Assembly (NCBI RefSeq): GCF_002940685.1
Contig: NZ_PNFP01000022.1
Location: 1-64,000 of the forward strand
Direction: 5' to 3'
Origin: Ensifer adhaerens
GTDB taxonomy: Bacteria; Pseudomonadota; Alphaproteobacteria; Rhizobiales; Rhizobiaceae
DNA: 64,000 bases
The position numbers and the translations under genes were made by a program. Under the pieces are notes generated by a model. That model had not been told where the DNA came from, searched no databases, and worked only from the letters and a program-made list of their open reading frames with translations. Shown in pieces: positions 35,931-45,098 of the stretch (its first letter is position 1; every line of letters starts with the position of its first letter).

Positions 35931-36101
35931 ATGGAAAACAACGATATCGCCTGGCAGAGCGAACTGGCGCGCCGCGCCCGCATCTATGAGGACATCGAGG
36001 CGGGCGACCGCTTCGAGGGCACGATGACCGCGCTCGACTACACCGGCATGACCGTACTGACGCTGGTGCTGGTCGTCGGCTTCTGGCTCTGGGGGGCTTG
36101 A
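35931..36101 (+). CDS. Small single-helix membrane protein, 56 residues
   Basis: The protein begins MENNDIAWQSELARRARIYED, has an acidic and basic first half and ends in one hydrophobic helix, MTVLTLVLVVGFWLWGA. It ends one base before the NCS1 permease start. Its place suggests a small partner subunit of the transporter. The ATG at 35931 has GGGGAA just upstream; a longer reading from 35868 is rich in arginine and less likely. I do not recognise the family. Confidence 0.7.
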   Translation: MENNDIAWQSELARRARIYEDIEAGDRFEGTMTALDYTGMTVLTLVLVVGFWLWGA

Positions 36102-36102
36102 G

Positions 36103-37566
36103 ATGACCGATCATGTCGCGCACGAACGTCTCGCCACCTTGAAGACCGAGCAGGAAGAGGCCGCCTGCAATCGTGCCGCCGCCGAGCGGGGCGACGCGCC
36201 ATTGCTGCCATCCGAAAGGCTCTGGGGCTTCTGGGAGTTCACCTACGCCAATTCGGCGCTGGCGATCGCCACCTGGGCCTTCCTGATCGGCGGCTCCGTC
36301 GGCCTCTTCGTTGGTCCGAAGGAGGGCATCGCCGCCATTGTCATCGGCAACATCGTCGGCGTCGTGCTGACGGCGCTCGCCACCACCACCATGACCGGCC
36401 GTTACGGCGTCGAGCAGTTCGTCGCGCTGCGCAGCCAGTTCGGTTACAACGGCAGCCGCGTCGTCTATGTGCTGGCCGTCGTCGTGCTCACCATGGGCTG
36501 GCTTGCGGTTCTTGCGATGATGTTCGGCCGCTCGATCGACGGGCTGATGGCGCTGAGTTCCGGCGAGGCCGCCAATCCGACCGGCGTGAAAATGATCATC
36601 GCCGCAATCGGCGCAATCCTGCTCACCTGGTTCATCGTCGCCAAGGGGCCGACCTCGATCAAGTTCTTCAACATGGTCGTGTCGCCGGCGCTGGTGCTCT
36701 TGATGGTGGCGATGCTCTACCTCATCCTCAGCCATCATTCGATCGGCGAACTCCTGGCGCTGCCGGCCCTTGCTCCGCCCTTCGAAGACAAGACGTTGAA
36801 CTTCATCGTCGCGGTCGAGGTCAATCTGGCCGCCGGCTTCTCCTGGTGGCCCTATATCGGCAATCTGGCGCGGCTGACGAAGAACGAGCGGACTGCTTTT
36901 TGGCCCAACATCCTCGGCATCTTCGGTGCTGCAGCGCTTGGCGAAATCGTCGGCCTGCTTGCCGCGGTCGCGCTCGGCGAAAGCGATCCGACGATCTGGA
37001 TGACGAAGATCGCCGGACCGATGATCGGCATCGTCGCGCTGCTTTTCGTCGCCTTTGCCAACATGACCTCGATGGCAAACATCCTCTACACGTCGATTGT
37101 CGGGCTCAGGCAGGTCGGAACCGCATCTGTCCGTGCAATCTCCTGGGGCGCGATCCTGTTCCTCTTCTGCCTCATCCCGTTCGGGCTCGTGGTCTTCTAC
37201 CCGCAGATGTATGACGGTTTCTTCATCTTCCTCGTCTGGACTTCGGCGCTGAATTCCGCGCTCGCCGGCATCGGGATCGCCGACTACTTCTTCCTGCGTG
37301 GCCAGAAGCTTGACATGCGCAGCCTGCACGGGCCGCAGGAAAACGGACCCTATCGGTTCTGGGCGGGCTTCAACCCCATCGGGCTCTTTGCCCTTGCGGT
37401 CGGTTTCATCGTCTATGTCGCCGTCTTCAACCCACAGACGCTCGCAAGCCTGCCGGCCTTCAAATACCTGACCGCCTCCGTGCCGTCCTGCCTTGCCGCT
37501 GGCGCCACCCACTACGCGCTCACGCGGCTTTTTGCCCGTGGCCGTGGTTGGGGCCAATACCCGTAA
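36103..37566 (+). CDS. NCS1-family nucleobase/cation symporter
   Basis: This 487-residue membrane protein has about 12 hydrophobic segments of the purine/cytosine/hydantoin permease family. SERLWGFWEFTYANSALAIATWAFLIGGSVG near the N-terminus and AAGFSWWPYIGNLARLT in the middle are typical family blocks. It probably imports the operon's substrate, a nucleobase-like or cyclic nitrogen compound. The gene begins one base after the small membrane protein. Confidence 0.85.
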   Translation: MTDHVAHERLATLKTEQEEAACNRAAAERGDAPLLPSERLWGFWEFTYANSALAIATWAFLIGGSVGLFVGPKEGIAAIVIGNIVGVVLTALATTTMTGRYGVEQFVALRSQFGYNGSRVVYVLAVVVLTMGWLAVLAMMFGRSIDGLMALSSGEAANPTGVKMIIAAIGAILLTWFIVAKGPTSIKFFNMVVSPALVLLMVAMLYLILSHHSIGELLALPALAPPFEDKTLNFIVAVEVNLAAGFSWWPYIGNLARLTKNERTAFWPNILGIFGAAALGEIVGLLAAVALGESDPTIWMTKIAGPMIGIVALLFVAFANMTSMANILYTSIVGLRQVGTASVRAISWGAILFLFCLIPFGLVVFYPQMYDGFFIFLVWTSALNSALAGIGIADYFFLRGQKLDMRSLHGPQENGPYRFWAGFNPIGLFALAVGFIVYVAVFNPQTLASLPAFKYLTASVPSCLAAGATHYALTRLFARGRGWGQYP

Positions 37567-37584
37567 CGCCTGGAGAATACCGCC

Positions 37585-39270
37585 ATGAGCGACACCTACG
37601 ATTACATCATCATCGGCGCAGGATCGGCCGGCTGCGTGCTCGCCAACCGCCTTTCGGAGGACCCGTCGACGAGGGTGCTGGTTCTTGAATTCGGCGGCAG
37701 CGACAAGTCGATCTTCATCCAGATGCCGACGGCGCTTTCGATCCCGATGAACGGAACGAAGTACAATTGGAAATACATGACCCTGCCGGAGCCCGGCCTC
37801 GACGGCCGGCGCGTGCATTGCCCGCGCGGCAAGGTCATCGGCGGCTCGTCCTCGATCAACGGGCTCGTCTACATGCGCGGCCACGCCCGTGATTTCGACG
37901 AGTGGGAGGAACTGGGCGCGCGCGGCTGGCGCTACGCCAATTGCCTGCCCTATTTCCAGCGCGCCGAAAGCTGGCACGACGGAGGCGACAGCTATCGGGG
38001 TGCTGCCGGCCCGCTTGCGACCAATGCCGGCAACAGGATGAAGAACCCGCTCTATGGTGCCTTTGTCGATGCCGGCCGCGAGGCGGGCTACATCACCACC
38101 GAAGATCCGAATGGTCACATGCAGGAAGGCTTTGGGCCGATGCACATGACCGTCAAGGACGGCGTGCGTTGGTCGACGGCCAACGCCTATCTGAAGCCGG
38201 CGATGAACAGGCCAAACCTCACGGTCATCACCCATGCGATGACGCGGCGCGTGCTTGTCGAAGGCAAGCACGCCGTCGGCGTCGAATACGAGCTCGGCGG
38301 CGAGCGCCATGTTGCGCGCGCCAACCGCGAGGTGCTGATTTCCTCCGGACCGATCGGCTCGCCGCACCTGCTGCAGCGCTCCGGCATCGGTCCGGCGGCG
38401 GTGCTGAAGCAGGCCGGCGTCCCCGTGCTGCACGACTTGCCCGGGGTTGGCGAAAACCTGCAGGACCACTCTGAGGTCTATATCCAGTATGCCTGCAAGG
38501 AGCCGATCACGCTGAACGGCAAGATGGGGCTCTTCAGCAAGGCCTTGATCGGGGCCGAATGGCTGTTGTTCAAGAAGGGGCTGTCGGTCTCCAACCATTT
38601 CGAAAGCGGCGGCTTCATTCGCTCCGACGCCTCGCTCCAATGGCCGGATATCCAGTTCCATTTCCTGCCGGCCGCCATGCGCTACGACGGCAAGAAGCCG
38701 CTCGACGGCCATGGTTTCATGGTGCTGACCGGGCCGAACAAGCCGAAGAGCCGCGGCTATGTCCGGCTTCGCTCTCCGGAAGCCCATGAACAGCCCGATA
38801 TCCTCTTCAACTACCTCGATCGCGAGGAGGATCGCGAGGGCTTCCGCCGCTGCCTGCGGCTGACGCGCGAGATCATCGCCCAGCCGGCCTTCGACCGTTT
38901 CCGTGGCGAGGAAATGGCGCCAGGCAAGGATGTTCGAAGCAACGACGAAATCGACGCCTGGGTTCGCGAGACGATGGAAAGCACCTATCACCCCTGCGGT
39001 TCCTGCCGCATGGGCGAGGATGGAATGGCGGTCGTCGACAGCGAGCTCAAGGTGCGCGGTATCGACGGCTTGCGGGTGATCGACAGTTCGGTCTTCCCTT
39101 CGGAGCCCAATGCCAACCTCAATGCACCGACGATCATGCTGGCTGAGCGCGCCTCGGACATGGTGCGTGGCAAGCCGCTGCTCGCCGCCTCCAACGCCGA
39201 AGTCGGCGTTGCCCCCGGTGTCGGCGTTACCCAGCGCAGTGGCAAGCCGCTGCGCGCCGTCCGGCAATAA
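37585..39270 (+). CDS. GMC oxidoreductase, choline dehydrogenase-like
   Basis: This 561-residue FAD enzyme has an N-terminal dinucleotide motif [20 protein letters not shown] signature 1 in [14 protein letters not shown], signature 2 in [17 protein letters not shown] and the catalytic histidine in [12 protein letters not shown]. Family members oxidise alcohols such as choline. Here the neighbours do not include a betaine aldehyde dehydrogenase, so choline is uncertain. It is the last gene of the operon. Confidence 0.85.
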   Translation: MSDTYDYIIIGAGSAGCVLANRLSEDPSTRVLVLEFGGSDKSIFIQMPTALSIPMNGTKYNWKYMTLPEPGLDGRRVHCPRGKVIGGSSSINGLVYMRGHARDFDEWEELGARGWRYANCLPYFQRAESWHDGGDSYRGAAGPLATNAGNRMKNPLYGAFVDAGREAGYITTEDPNGHMQEGFGPMHMTVKDGVRWSTANAYLKPAMNRPNLTVITHAMTRRVLVEGKHAVGVEYELGGERHVARANREVLISSGPIGSPHLLQRSGIGPAAVLKQAGVPVLHDLPGVGENLQDHSEVYIQYACKEPITLNGKMGLFSKALIGAEWLLFKKGLSVSNHFESGGFIRSDASLQWPDIQFHFLPAAMRYDGKKPLDGHGFMVLTGPNKPKSRGYVRLRSPEAHEQPDILFNYLDREEDREGFRRCLRLTREIIAQPAFDRFRGEEMAPGKDVRSNDEIDAWVRETMESTYHPCGSCRMGEDGMAVVDSELKVRGIDGLRVIDSSVFPSEPNANLNAPTIMLAERASDMVRGKPLLAASNAEVGVAPGVGVTQRSGKPLRAVRQ

Positions 39271-39394
39271 TGACCTTGGAAAAGGCGGTGCGTCATGTTG
39301 CGCGGGATCGGTTACGTGGTGTCCAGGCGGCTTCGCGGCGATGACGAGGAGCCGAACGGATGGGCCCTGGCGGTCGAGAGCCTCCTAAACCGCC

Positions 39395-40897
39395 TCATCG
39401 CCGGCTGTCGACTTGCCTCCGGGCGATCGCCTCCGCCAGCCGGAGAAGAAGCGGCCGCATCCGATCTGCCGGAACGCCGGCATAGCCGAGAATGAGTGCT
39501 GCCGGCTGAGGTGTCGCGATCGCATAGTCGGACAGAGGATAACATTGCAGCCCCGCATCGAGCACTGCGCGGTGCGAGGCCCGATCTTCCCGACCGCCCT
39601 CCAGCCAGGCGAGTGCGTTGAGCCCGCTTTCGGAGCAGTCGATGCGGGCAAGCCCGGCAAGCGCATCTCGCCCGGCTTGCATGAAAGCCTCGCGGCGCTC
39701 GGCGTAAAGGCCGCGCATGCGGCGTAGATGGCTGGCAAAATGACCGCCGCCGATGAACTCGGCGAGTGCGAGCTGGGTTTCCACCGGGACGCTGCGGTGG
39801 ATCAGCCCCGAGAGCGTGCGAAATGTCCCGACGAGCTGGGGTGGCAGGACCAGAAAGCCGACGCGGATTCCCGGATAGAGCGCCTTGCTGAAACTGCCCG
39901 CGTAGATCACACGGTCGTCGCTGTCGATGGAGCGCATCGAAGGCAATGGCGCGCCGTCGTAGCGGAATTCGCTGTCGTAGTCGTCCTCGATGATCCAGGC
40001 GTCATGGGCCCGGGCCCATTCGAGCAGGGCAAGCCTGCGCGGCAGCGACAGGGTAACGCCGAGCGGGTGGTGGCGCGACGGCATGACGAAGGCGAGCCGT
40101 GCGTCGGGATAGCGAGCCTTCGCGCCGTCGACATCCATGCCGTCTGCATCGACATCGGCTGGACACAGCCGCAGCCCAAGCGTGCGAAACAGGTTGCTGG
40201 TGGTGACGGGCCCCGGATCCTCGAACCAAATCCCATCGCCAGGATCGGCAAGCGCCAAAGCCGAAAGCGTGAACGCGGCATGCCCGCCGGGCGTGATGAC
40301 GATCTGTTCGGGATCGCAAGGGTCGCGCCGGTGCAGGGCCAGATATTCGGCGATCCTCTGCCGAAGCACCAGTTCGCCCGCGACGTCGCCATAGCCCATG
40401 GCCACGGCCTTGCCGCCGCGCGTAACAGCGTTCCAGCATTTCCTCCAGACAGCGAAGGGAAACCGGTCGAGCGCCGGACGGTTGGGCAGGAAAGGCCTGT
40501 CTTCCATTTGGCCGATGTCGGCCGCCATCCGGCTTGACAGGTCGCCAATTCGCGATAGCCGCGGCGGCGCGCGGTCGGCGACTTCGTGGCGAATGGGCAT
40601 CGACAGCGGCTTTGCGGGTTGGCGCGGCAAGGCGGCCGAGACGAAAGTACCGGCGCCCTGTCGTGCCTCCAGATAACCCTCCGCCTTCAGGTTTTCGAGC
40701 ACCCGCACCAGCGTCTGGCGCGACAGGCCCAACTCCTCGGCAAGGATGCGGCTTGCGGGGAGTCGTGTTCCGGCGCGCAGGTGTCCTTTCAGGATCGCCA
40801 TGCGCAATTGGTCCTGCACCTGGCGGAATTTCGGCAGCGCGATTGTCGCGTCGAGGCGAAGGAAAGGCAGGATTGGCCCTTCAAGCTGTTTGACCAT
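39395..40897 (-). CDS. MocR/GntR-type PLP-dependent regulator
   Basis: This 500-residue regulator has a GntR winged helix (about 20-90, with PASRILAEELGLSRQTLVRVLENLKAEGYLEARQGAGTFV) and an aminotransferase-like domain with DDYDSEFRYDG and the lysine segment YAGSFSKALYPGIRVGFLVLP. The ATG at 40897 is selected because GGGAG lies upstream and the domain begins there; the longer frame would cross the operator repeats. It is divergent from the ABC operon at 41126, which it probably controls with PLP or an amino compound as co-signal. Confidence 0.85.
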   Translation of the reverse strand: MVKQLEGPILPFLRLDATIALPKFRQVQDQLRMAILKGHLRAGTRLPASRILAEELGLSRQTLVRVLENLKAEGYLEARQGAGTFVSAALPRQPAKPLSMPIRHEVADRAPPRLSRIGDLSSRMAADIGQMEDRPFLPNRPALDRFPFAVWRKCWNAVTRGGKAVAMGYGDVAGELVLRQRIAEYLALHRRDPCDPEQIVITPGGHAAFTLSALALADPGDGIWFEDPGPVTTSNLFRTLGLRLCPADVDADGMDVDGAKARYPDARLAFVMPSRHHPLGVTLSLPRRLALLEWARAHDAWIIEDDYDSEFRYDGAPLPSMRSIDSDDRVIYAGSFSKALYPGIRVGFLVLPPQLVGTFRTLSGLIHRSVPVETQLALAEFIGGGHFASHLRRMRGLYAERREAFMQAGRDALAGLARIDCSESGLNALAWLEGGREDRASHRAVLDAGLQCYPLSDYAIATPQPAALILGYAGVPADRMRPLLLRLAEAIARRQVDSRR

Positions 40898-40912
40898 CGG
40901 CGAGTCTCCCAA

Positions 40913-40968
40913 AATTGGTACAGTCAATTGCACCATAATGGACGTTTCTTCGTCGTCCAATTGTTACA
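40913..40968. promoter_or_regulatory. Three phased AATTG repeats, candidate MocR operator
   Basis: AATTGGTACA (40913-40922), AATTGCACCA (40926-40935) and AATTGTTACA (40959-40968) are direct copies of AATTGNNNCA in the gap between the divergent genes. The spacings are 13 and 33 bases. Direct repeats are the usual target of MocR proteins. The rest of the 40898-41125 gap shows no gene. Confidence 0.55.
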
Positions 40969-41125
40969 TGCTGCCCCTACACGAAAACGCACCGATGCAG
41001 CCCTCCGCAGGACGCAGACAAGGTGCGGGGGAACCGGAACAGACGGCGGTGCCGACGACCGGATGCAAGGACAAAAGAGCAGCCATCGCCCACGATCCGT
41101 CGCCGACGGTCAACAGGAGGAAACC

Positions 41126-42244
41126 ATGAAGAAGCTTCAATCGCGCGCAATGAGCCGCGCATTCGTCTCCACACTTGCCCTGGCCGCGGCGCTGCCGAGC
41201 ATTGCCCGCGCCGAGTCCACAGAGGCGTTGGTTGCTGCCGCCACGAAAGAAGGCGCGCTCACGGTCATCGCGCTGCCGCATGACTGGTGCAACTACGGCG
41301 AGGTCATCGCCGGCTTCAAGGCAAAGTATCCAGGCATCGAGGTCAACGAGCTGAACCCCGACGCCGGTACCGCCGACGAGCTGGAAGCGATCCGCGCGAA
41401 CAAGGGCAATACGGGCTCGCAGGCACCTGACGTCGTCGATCTCGGCCTGGCTTTTGCGCCGGCTGCCACCAAGGAGGGCCTCCTCCAACCCTACAAGGTG
41501 GCGACCTGGGAGGAGATTCCTGAAAACATCAAGGACGAGCAAGGCTACTGGTACGGCGACTATTACGGCGTCATGGCCTTCGGCGTGAACAAGGATCTGC
41601 TCGAGACCGCACCAGCCGATTGGTCGGACCTGTCGAAGTCGGAGTATTCCGGGGCTGTTGCACTGACCGGCGATCCGCGTTCCTCGGCACAGGCGATCCT
41701 GGCGCTGATGTCTGCGGGCATATCGCGGGGCGCCAAGCCTGGAACGGAATCGGGCGGCAAAGGCCTGGAGCTCTTTGCCGAATTGAACAAGTCCGGCAAC
41801 TTTGTGCCGGTGCTCGGGAAGGCCGGCACCATCGCACAGGGCCAGACGCCGATCGTCGCTGCCTGGGATTACAATCTTCTAGCCTGGCGCGACGCGCTGA
41901 AGGGCAATCCGCCGATGGAGGTCGTCGTACCGACGAGCGGTGTCGTCGCCGGCGTCTACGTGCAGGCGATCTCCGCCTACGCGCCGCACCCGAACGCCGC
42001 CAAGCTCTGGATGGAATATCTCTATTCCGACGAAGGCCAGACCGGCTGGCTCAAGGGCTACTGCCACCCGGCGCGCTTCAATGCCATGTTGAAGGCTGGC
42101 AAGTTCCCGCAAGACCTGCTCGATAAGCTGCCGCCTGCCGAAGCCTATGAAAAGGCGATCTTCCCGACGGTCGACGAGCTTTCCGCCAACAAGACGGCTG
42201 TGGTCGAGGGCTGGGACAAGGTGGTCGGCGCCAACGTGAAGTAG
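41126..42244 (+). CDS. ABC importer substrate-binding protein, family 1
   Basis: This 372-residue periplasmic binding protein has a signal peptide ending PSIARA before ESTEALVAAATKEG. The mature chain has KYPGIEVNELNPDAGTADELEAIRANKG and GYWYGDYYGVMAFGVN. It resembles the iron/spermidine/2-aminoethylphosphonate type of family-1 binding proteins. AACAGGAGG precedes the ATG at 41126. The ligand is unknown; downstream enzymes suggest a phosphorylated polyol or sugar. Confidence 0.85.
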   Translation: MKKLQSRAMSRAFVSTLALAAALPSIARAESTEALVAAATKEGALTVIALPHDWCNYGEVIAGFKAKYPGIEVNELNPDAGTADELEAIRANKGNTGSQAPDVVDLGLAFAPAATKEGLLQPYKVATWEEIPENIKDEQGYWYGDYYGVMAFGVNKDLLETAPADWSDLSKSEYSGAVALTGDPRSSAQAILALMSAGISRGAKPGTESGGKGLELFAELNKSGNFVPVLGKAGTIAQGQTPIVAAWDYNLLAWRDALKGNPPMEVVVPTSGVVAGVYVQAISAYAPHPNAAKLWMEYLYSDEGQTGWLKGYCHPARFNAMLKAGKFPQDLLDKLPPAEAYEKAIFPTVDELSANKTAVVEGWDKVVGANVK

Positions 42245-42261
42245 TTCTCCGCTTGAGCAGG

Positions 42262-42286
42262 GAGGCTTCCCCGATATGGAAGCCTC
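42262..42286 (+). promoter_or_regulatory. Stem-loop after the binding-protein gene
   Basis: GAGGCTTCC (42262-42270) pairs exactly with GGAAGCCTC (42278-42286) around CCGATAT. It lies 17 bases after the binding-protein stop and 39 before the permease start. It can raise binding-protein yield over permease by protecting the upstream message. Confidence 0.6.
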
Positions 42287-42325
42287 TCGCCTGCCTTTGG
42301 CACAATCTTTCCTGGGACAAATCCG

Positions 42326-43210
42326 ATGACGACAAGCGTCGCATCCCTGCCGGCAGCCTTCCGGCCACGACAGGTTCTCAGCTGGTTCGGAGTCGCCCCC
42401 TTCCTCGTCTTCGCCACGCTGTTCCTCATCCTGCCCACGCTGAACATCGTGCTCGGCGCGTTCCGCAACGCCGAGGGACAGATGACGCTGGAGAACCTCG
42501 GCAAGCTTCTTGCGCCATCCATTCGATCGGCCTTCTGGATCTCGATCGAGCTCAGCCTGCTGACGGCGGTGCTCGGGTGTCTGTTCGGCTTTCTTATCGC
42601 CGCCGCGATCACGCTCGGCGGCCTCCCGCGGCCACTTCGCGATGCCATCCTGACATTTTCGGGCGTCGCCTCCAATTTTGCCGGCGTGCCGCTTGCCTTC
42701 GCCTTCATCGCAACGCTCGGCCGCCTTGGCTTCGTGACGATGCTGCTGCGCCACTGGTTCGGCATCAATCTCTATGGCGCCGGCTTCAACATCGTCTCCT
42801 TCCTCGGTCTCGCACTCACCTATCTCTACTTCCAGATCCCGCTGATGGTGCTGATCATCACGCCGGCGCTGGAGGGGCTGCGCCGCGAATGGCGAGAGGC
42901 GGCCGAAAGCCTTGGCGCCAACGGTTTTCAGTACTGGCGACTGGTGGCTTTGCCCGTGCTCTGGCCCTCACTTCTCGGCACGCTGGCTCTGCTTTTCGCC
43001 AACTCCTTCGGAGCGGTTGCGACCGCCATTGCGCTGACCGGCTCATCGCTCTCGATCGCGCCGATCGTGCTCTTCGCACAGATCCGCGGTGACGTGCTCA
43101 ACGATCCGCATCTGGGTTATGCGATCGCCTTTGCCATGATCCTTCTCACCGCCATTGCCAACGCAATCTACATCCTCCTGCGCATGCGCGCGGAAAGGTG
43201 GGTCAAATGA
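42326..43210 (+). CDS. ABC importer permease (first)
   Basis: This 294-residue membrane protein has about six helices of the PotB/spermidine type. The EAA loop EWREAAESLGANGFQYWRLVALPVLWP is clear, and FSGVASNFAGVPLAFAFI precedes it. It starts at ATG 42326 and overlaps the second permease by four bases. Confidence 0.85.
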   Translation: MTTSVASLPAAFRPRQVLSWFGVAPFLVFATLFLILPTLNIVLGAFRNAEGQMTLENLGKLLAPSIRSAFWISIELSLLTAVLGCLFGFLIAAAITLGGLPRPLRDAILTFSGVASNFAGVPLAFAFIATLGRLGFVTMLLRHWFGINLYGAGFNIVSFLGLALTYLYFQIPLMVLIITPALEGLRREWREAAESLGANGFQYWRLVALPVLWPSLLGTLALLFANSFGAVATAIALTGSSLSIAPIVLFAQIRGDVLNDPHLGYAIAFAMILLTAIANAIYILLRMRAERWVK

Positions 43211-43995
43211 CGGAAGGGCGTCTCTGGTCCTGGCTCGCCGTCGCTTTGGGCGGGCTCTATTTCCTGCTTCCGCTCGTCGGCATGTTCGACTTCTCGATGC
43301 GCATGCAGCGCGATGGCTACAGCTTCGAAGCTTACCGCGTGGTGCTGGCAGATCCGCAGTTCCAGCAAACCTTCGGCTACTCCGTCGTTCTGGCCTTGCT
43401 CACGATCGTTCTTGGAATCGCGATCATCGTGCCGACGGCCTATTTTGTCCGACTGCGGTTTCCCGGGTTGCGCCCGGTCGTCGAGTTCCTGACGCTGCTG
43501 CCACTGGTCATTCCGCCGATCGTCATCGTCTTCGGCTACATCCGCATCTACAATACATCCTCGGTCCTGCCACTGACGGGAAGCTGGTGGGGTACCAATC
43601 TCCTCATTCTGTTCGGCTATGCGACACTGTCGCTGCCCTACATGTATCGCTCCGTCGACACGGGCCTGCGCACCATCGATGTCGGCAGCCTGACGGAGGC
43701 AGCCCAGAGCCTGGGGTCTGGCTGGACGCGGATCCTCGCCGTCGTCATCCTGCCAAACGTCTTTGTCTCGGTGCTGTCCGGAGCCTTCCTGACCTTCGCG
43801 ATCGTCATCGGCGAATATGTCTTTGCCGCCTTGCTCAACGTCGGCTCGTTCGGTCCCTACATGGTCTGGATGGGCGGCAACCGCGCCTACGAACCCTCGG
43901 CGCTTGCCGTTGTCGCCTTCGCCATCACCTGGGCCTGCATGGCGCTGATCCAGCTTGTCACCCGTTTCTCCAAGTTCTCCACCGTGAGGCGTTGA
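43207..43995 (+). CDS. ABC importer permease (second)
   Basis: This 262-residue partner permease of the PotC type has LTEAAQSLGSGWTRILAVVILP as its EAA loop and LPLVIPPIVIVFGYIRIY before it. The start overlaps the first permease (ATGA). It ends two bases before the ATPase gene. Confidence 0.85.
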   Translation: MTEGRLWSWLAVALGGLYFLLPLVGMFDFSMRMQRDGYSFEAYRVVLADPQFQQTFGYSVVLALLTIVLGIAIIVPTAYFVRLRFPGLRPVVEFLTLLPLVIPPIVIVFGYIRIYNTSSVLPLTGSWWGTNLLILFGYATLSLPYMYRSVDTGLRTIDVGSLTEAAQSLGSGWTRILAVVILPNVFVSVLSGAFLTFAIVIGEYVFAALLNVGSFGPYMVWMGGNRAYEPSALAVVAFAITWACMALIQLVTRFSKFSTVRR

Positions 43996-43997
43996 CC

Positions 43998-45056
43998 ATG
44001 GCTTTCCTCGATATACAGCACCTGGAAAAATCCTTTGGCCCGACCCGTGTCGTCAAGGATTTCAACCTCAACATCGAGAGAGGGGAGTTCGTCTCCTTTC
44101 TCGGCCCGTCCGGCTGCGGCAAGACCACGGTTTTGCGCATGGTCGCCGGCTTCGAGACGCCGACATCGGGCGCGATCCGTATCGACGGACGGGAGGTGAC
44201 GGGGCTTCCCGCCAACCGGCGCAACATCGGCATGGTGTTCCAGGCCTATGCGCTTTTCCCAAATCTGACGGTGGCAGAAAACATAGGCTTCGGCCTCAAG
44301 GTCGCGGGTGAGGGCAAGGCGGCGATTGCACGGCGCGTCCGTGAAATGCTGGATCTGATTGGCTTGCCGCAACTCGGAGGGCGCTATCCGTTCCAGCTCT
44401 CCGGCGGCCAGCAGCAGCGCGTGGCGCTTGCGCGCGCGCTCGCGCCGCGCCCGCAGGTGCTGCTGCTCGATGAGCCGCTATCTGCATTGGATGCGAAGGT
44501 TCGCATCAGCCTGCGTGACGAGATCCGCCGGATTCAGCGCGATCTCGGCATCACCGCCATTTTCGTGACGCATGACCAGGAGGAGGCGCTATCGATTTCG
44601 GATCGCGTCGTGGTCATGCACCAGGGCGTCGCTGACCAGGTCGGCACGCCGTTCGAGATCTACAACCGTCCGGCGACGCGCTTCGTTGCGCAATTCGTCG
44701 GTACCCTCAATCTTCTCGACGTCGACGTATTGGATGCGACCACCGGCAAGGTGCGGCTTGGTGGTGTACCGGTGGCGCTGGACCAGCCGTTTCATGGTCG
44801 ACCCGGCGAGCGCATCAGCCTGGCGATGCGCCCGGAATCGGTGGAACTGGGGCGCGGCGACAGCGATCGCGTCGTCCTTTCCGGCGAAATCGCCGCTGTG
44901 CATTTTCTCGGCTCGGTGATCCGCATCCGAGTGGCGGTCGCGGGCCAATTCGTTTCGCTCGATACGTTCAACCAGCCCGACAGGCCGCCGCCCTCGGTTG
45001 GTACCCCCGTAGAGGTCAGCCTGCCGCATCGCGACCTGATGGTGCTTGCCGCCTGA
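43998..45056 (+). CDS. ABC importer ATPase, PotA/MalK-like
   Basis: This 352-residue ATPase has Walker A GPSGCGKTT (about 37-45), Q-loop MVFQAYALFP, signature LSGGQQQR, Walker B VLLLDEPLSALD, switch VTHDQEEAL, and a C-terminal TOBE-type regulatory domain (about 250-350). Such domains occur in spermidine, iron, maltose and phosphonate importers. It completes the transporter of the MocR-linked operon. Confidence 0.9.
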   Translation: MAFLDIQHLEKSFGPTRVVKDFNLNIERGEFVSFLGPSGCGKTTVLRMVAGFETPTSGAIRIDGREVTGLPANRRNIGMVFQAYALFPNLTVAENIGFGLKVAGEGKAAIARRVREMLDLIGLPQLGGRYPFQLSGGQQQRVALARALAPRPQVLLLDEPLSALDAKVRISLRDEIRRIQRDLGITAIFVTHDQEEALSISDRVVVMHQGVADQVGTPFEIYNRPATRFVAQFVGTLNLLDVDVLDATTGKVRLGGVPVALDQPFHGRPGERISLAMRPESVELGRGDSDRVVLSGEIAAVHFLGSVIRIRVAVAGQFVSLDTFNQPDRPPPSVGTPVEVSLPHRDLMVLAA

Positions 45057-45098
45057 CGATCCCTCAGCTCTGAAGTCGCCTGCGAAGGAGCCGGCTCT

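Noticed and set aside
35815-39267. 1150-codon open frame on the minus strand
   Set aside because: It lies opposite the NCS1 and GMC genes, is rich in Arg, Asp, His and Gly, and shows no domain. It is the usual antisense shadow of GC-rich genes.
39295-39495. Small plus-strand frame after the GMC gene
   Set aside because: It runs into the end of the convergent MocR gene, has no clear ribosome site, and the product is not recognised.
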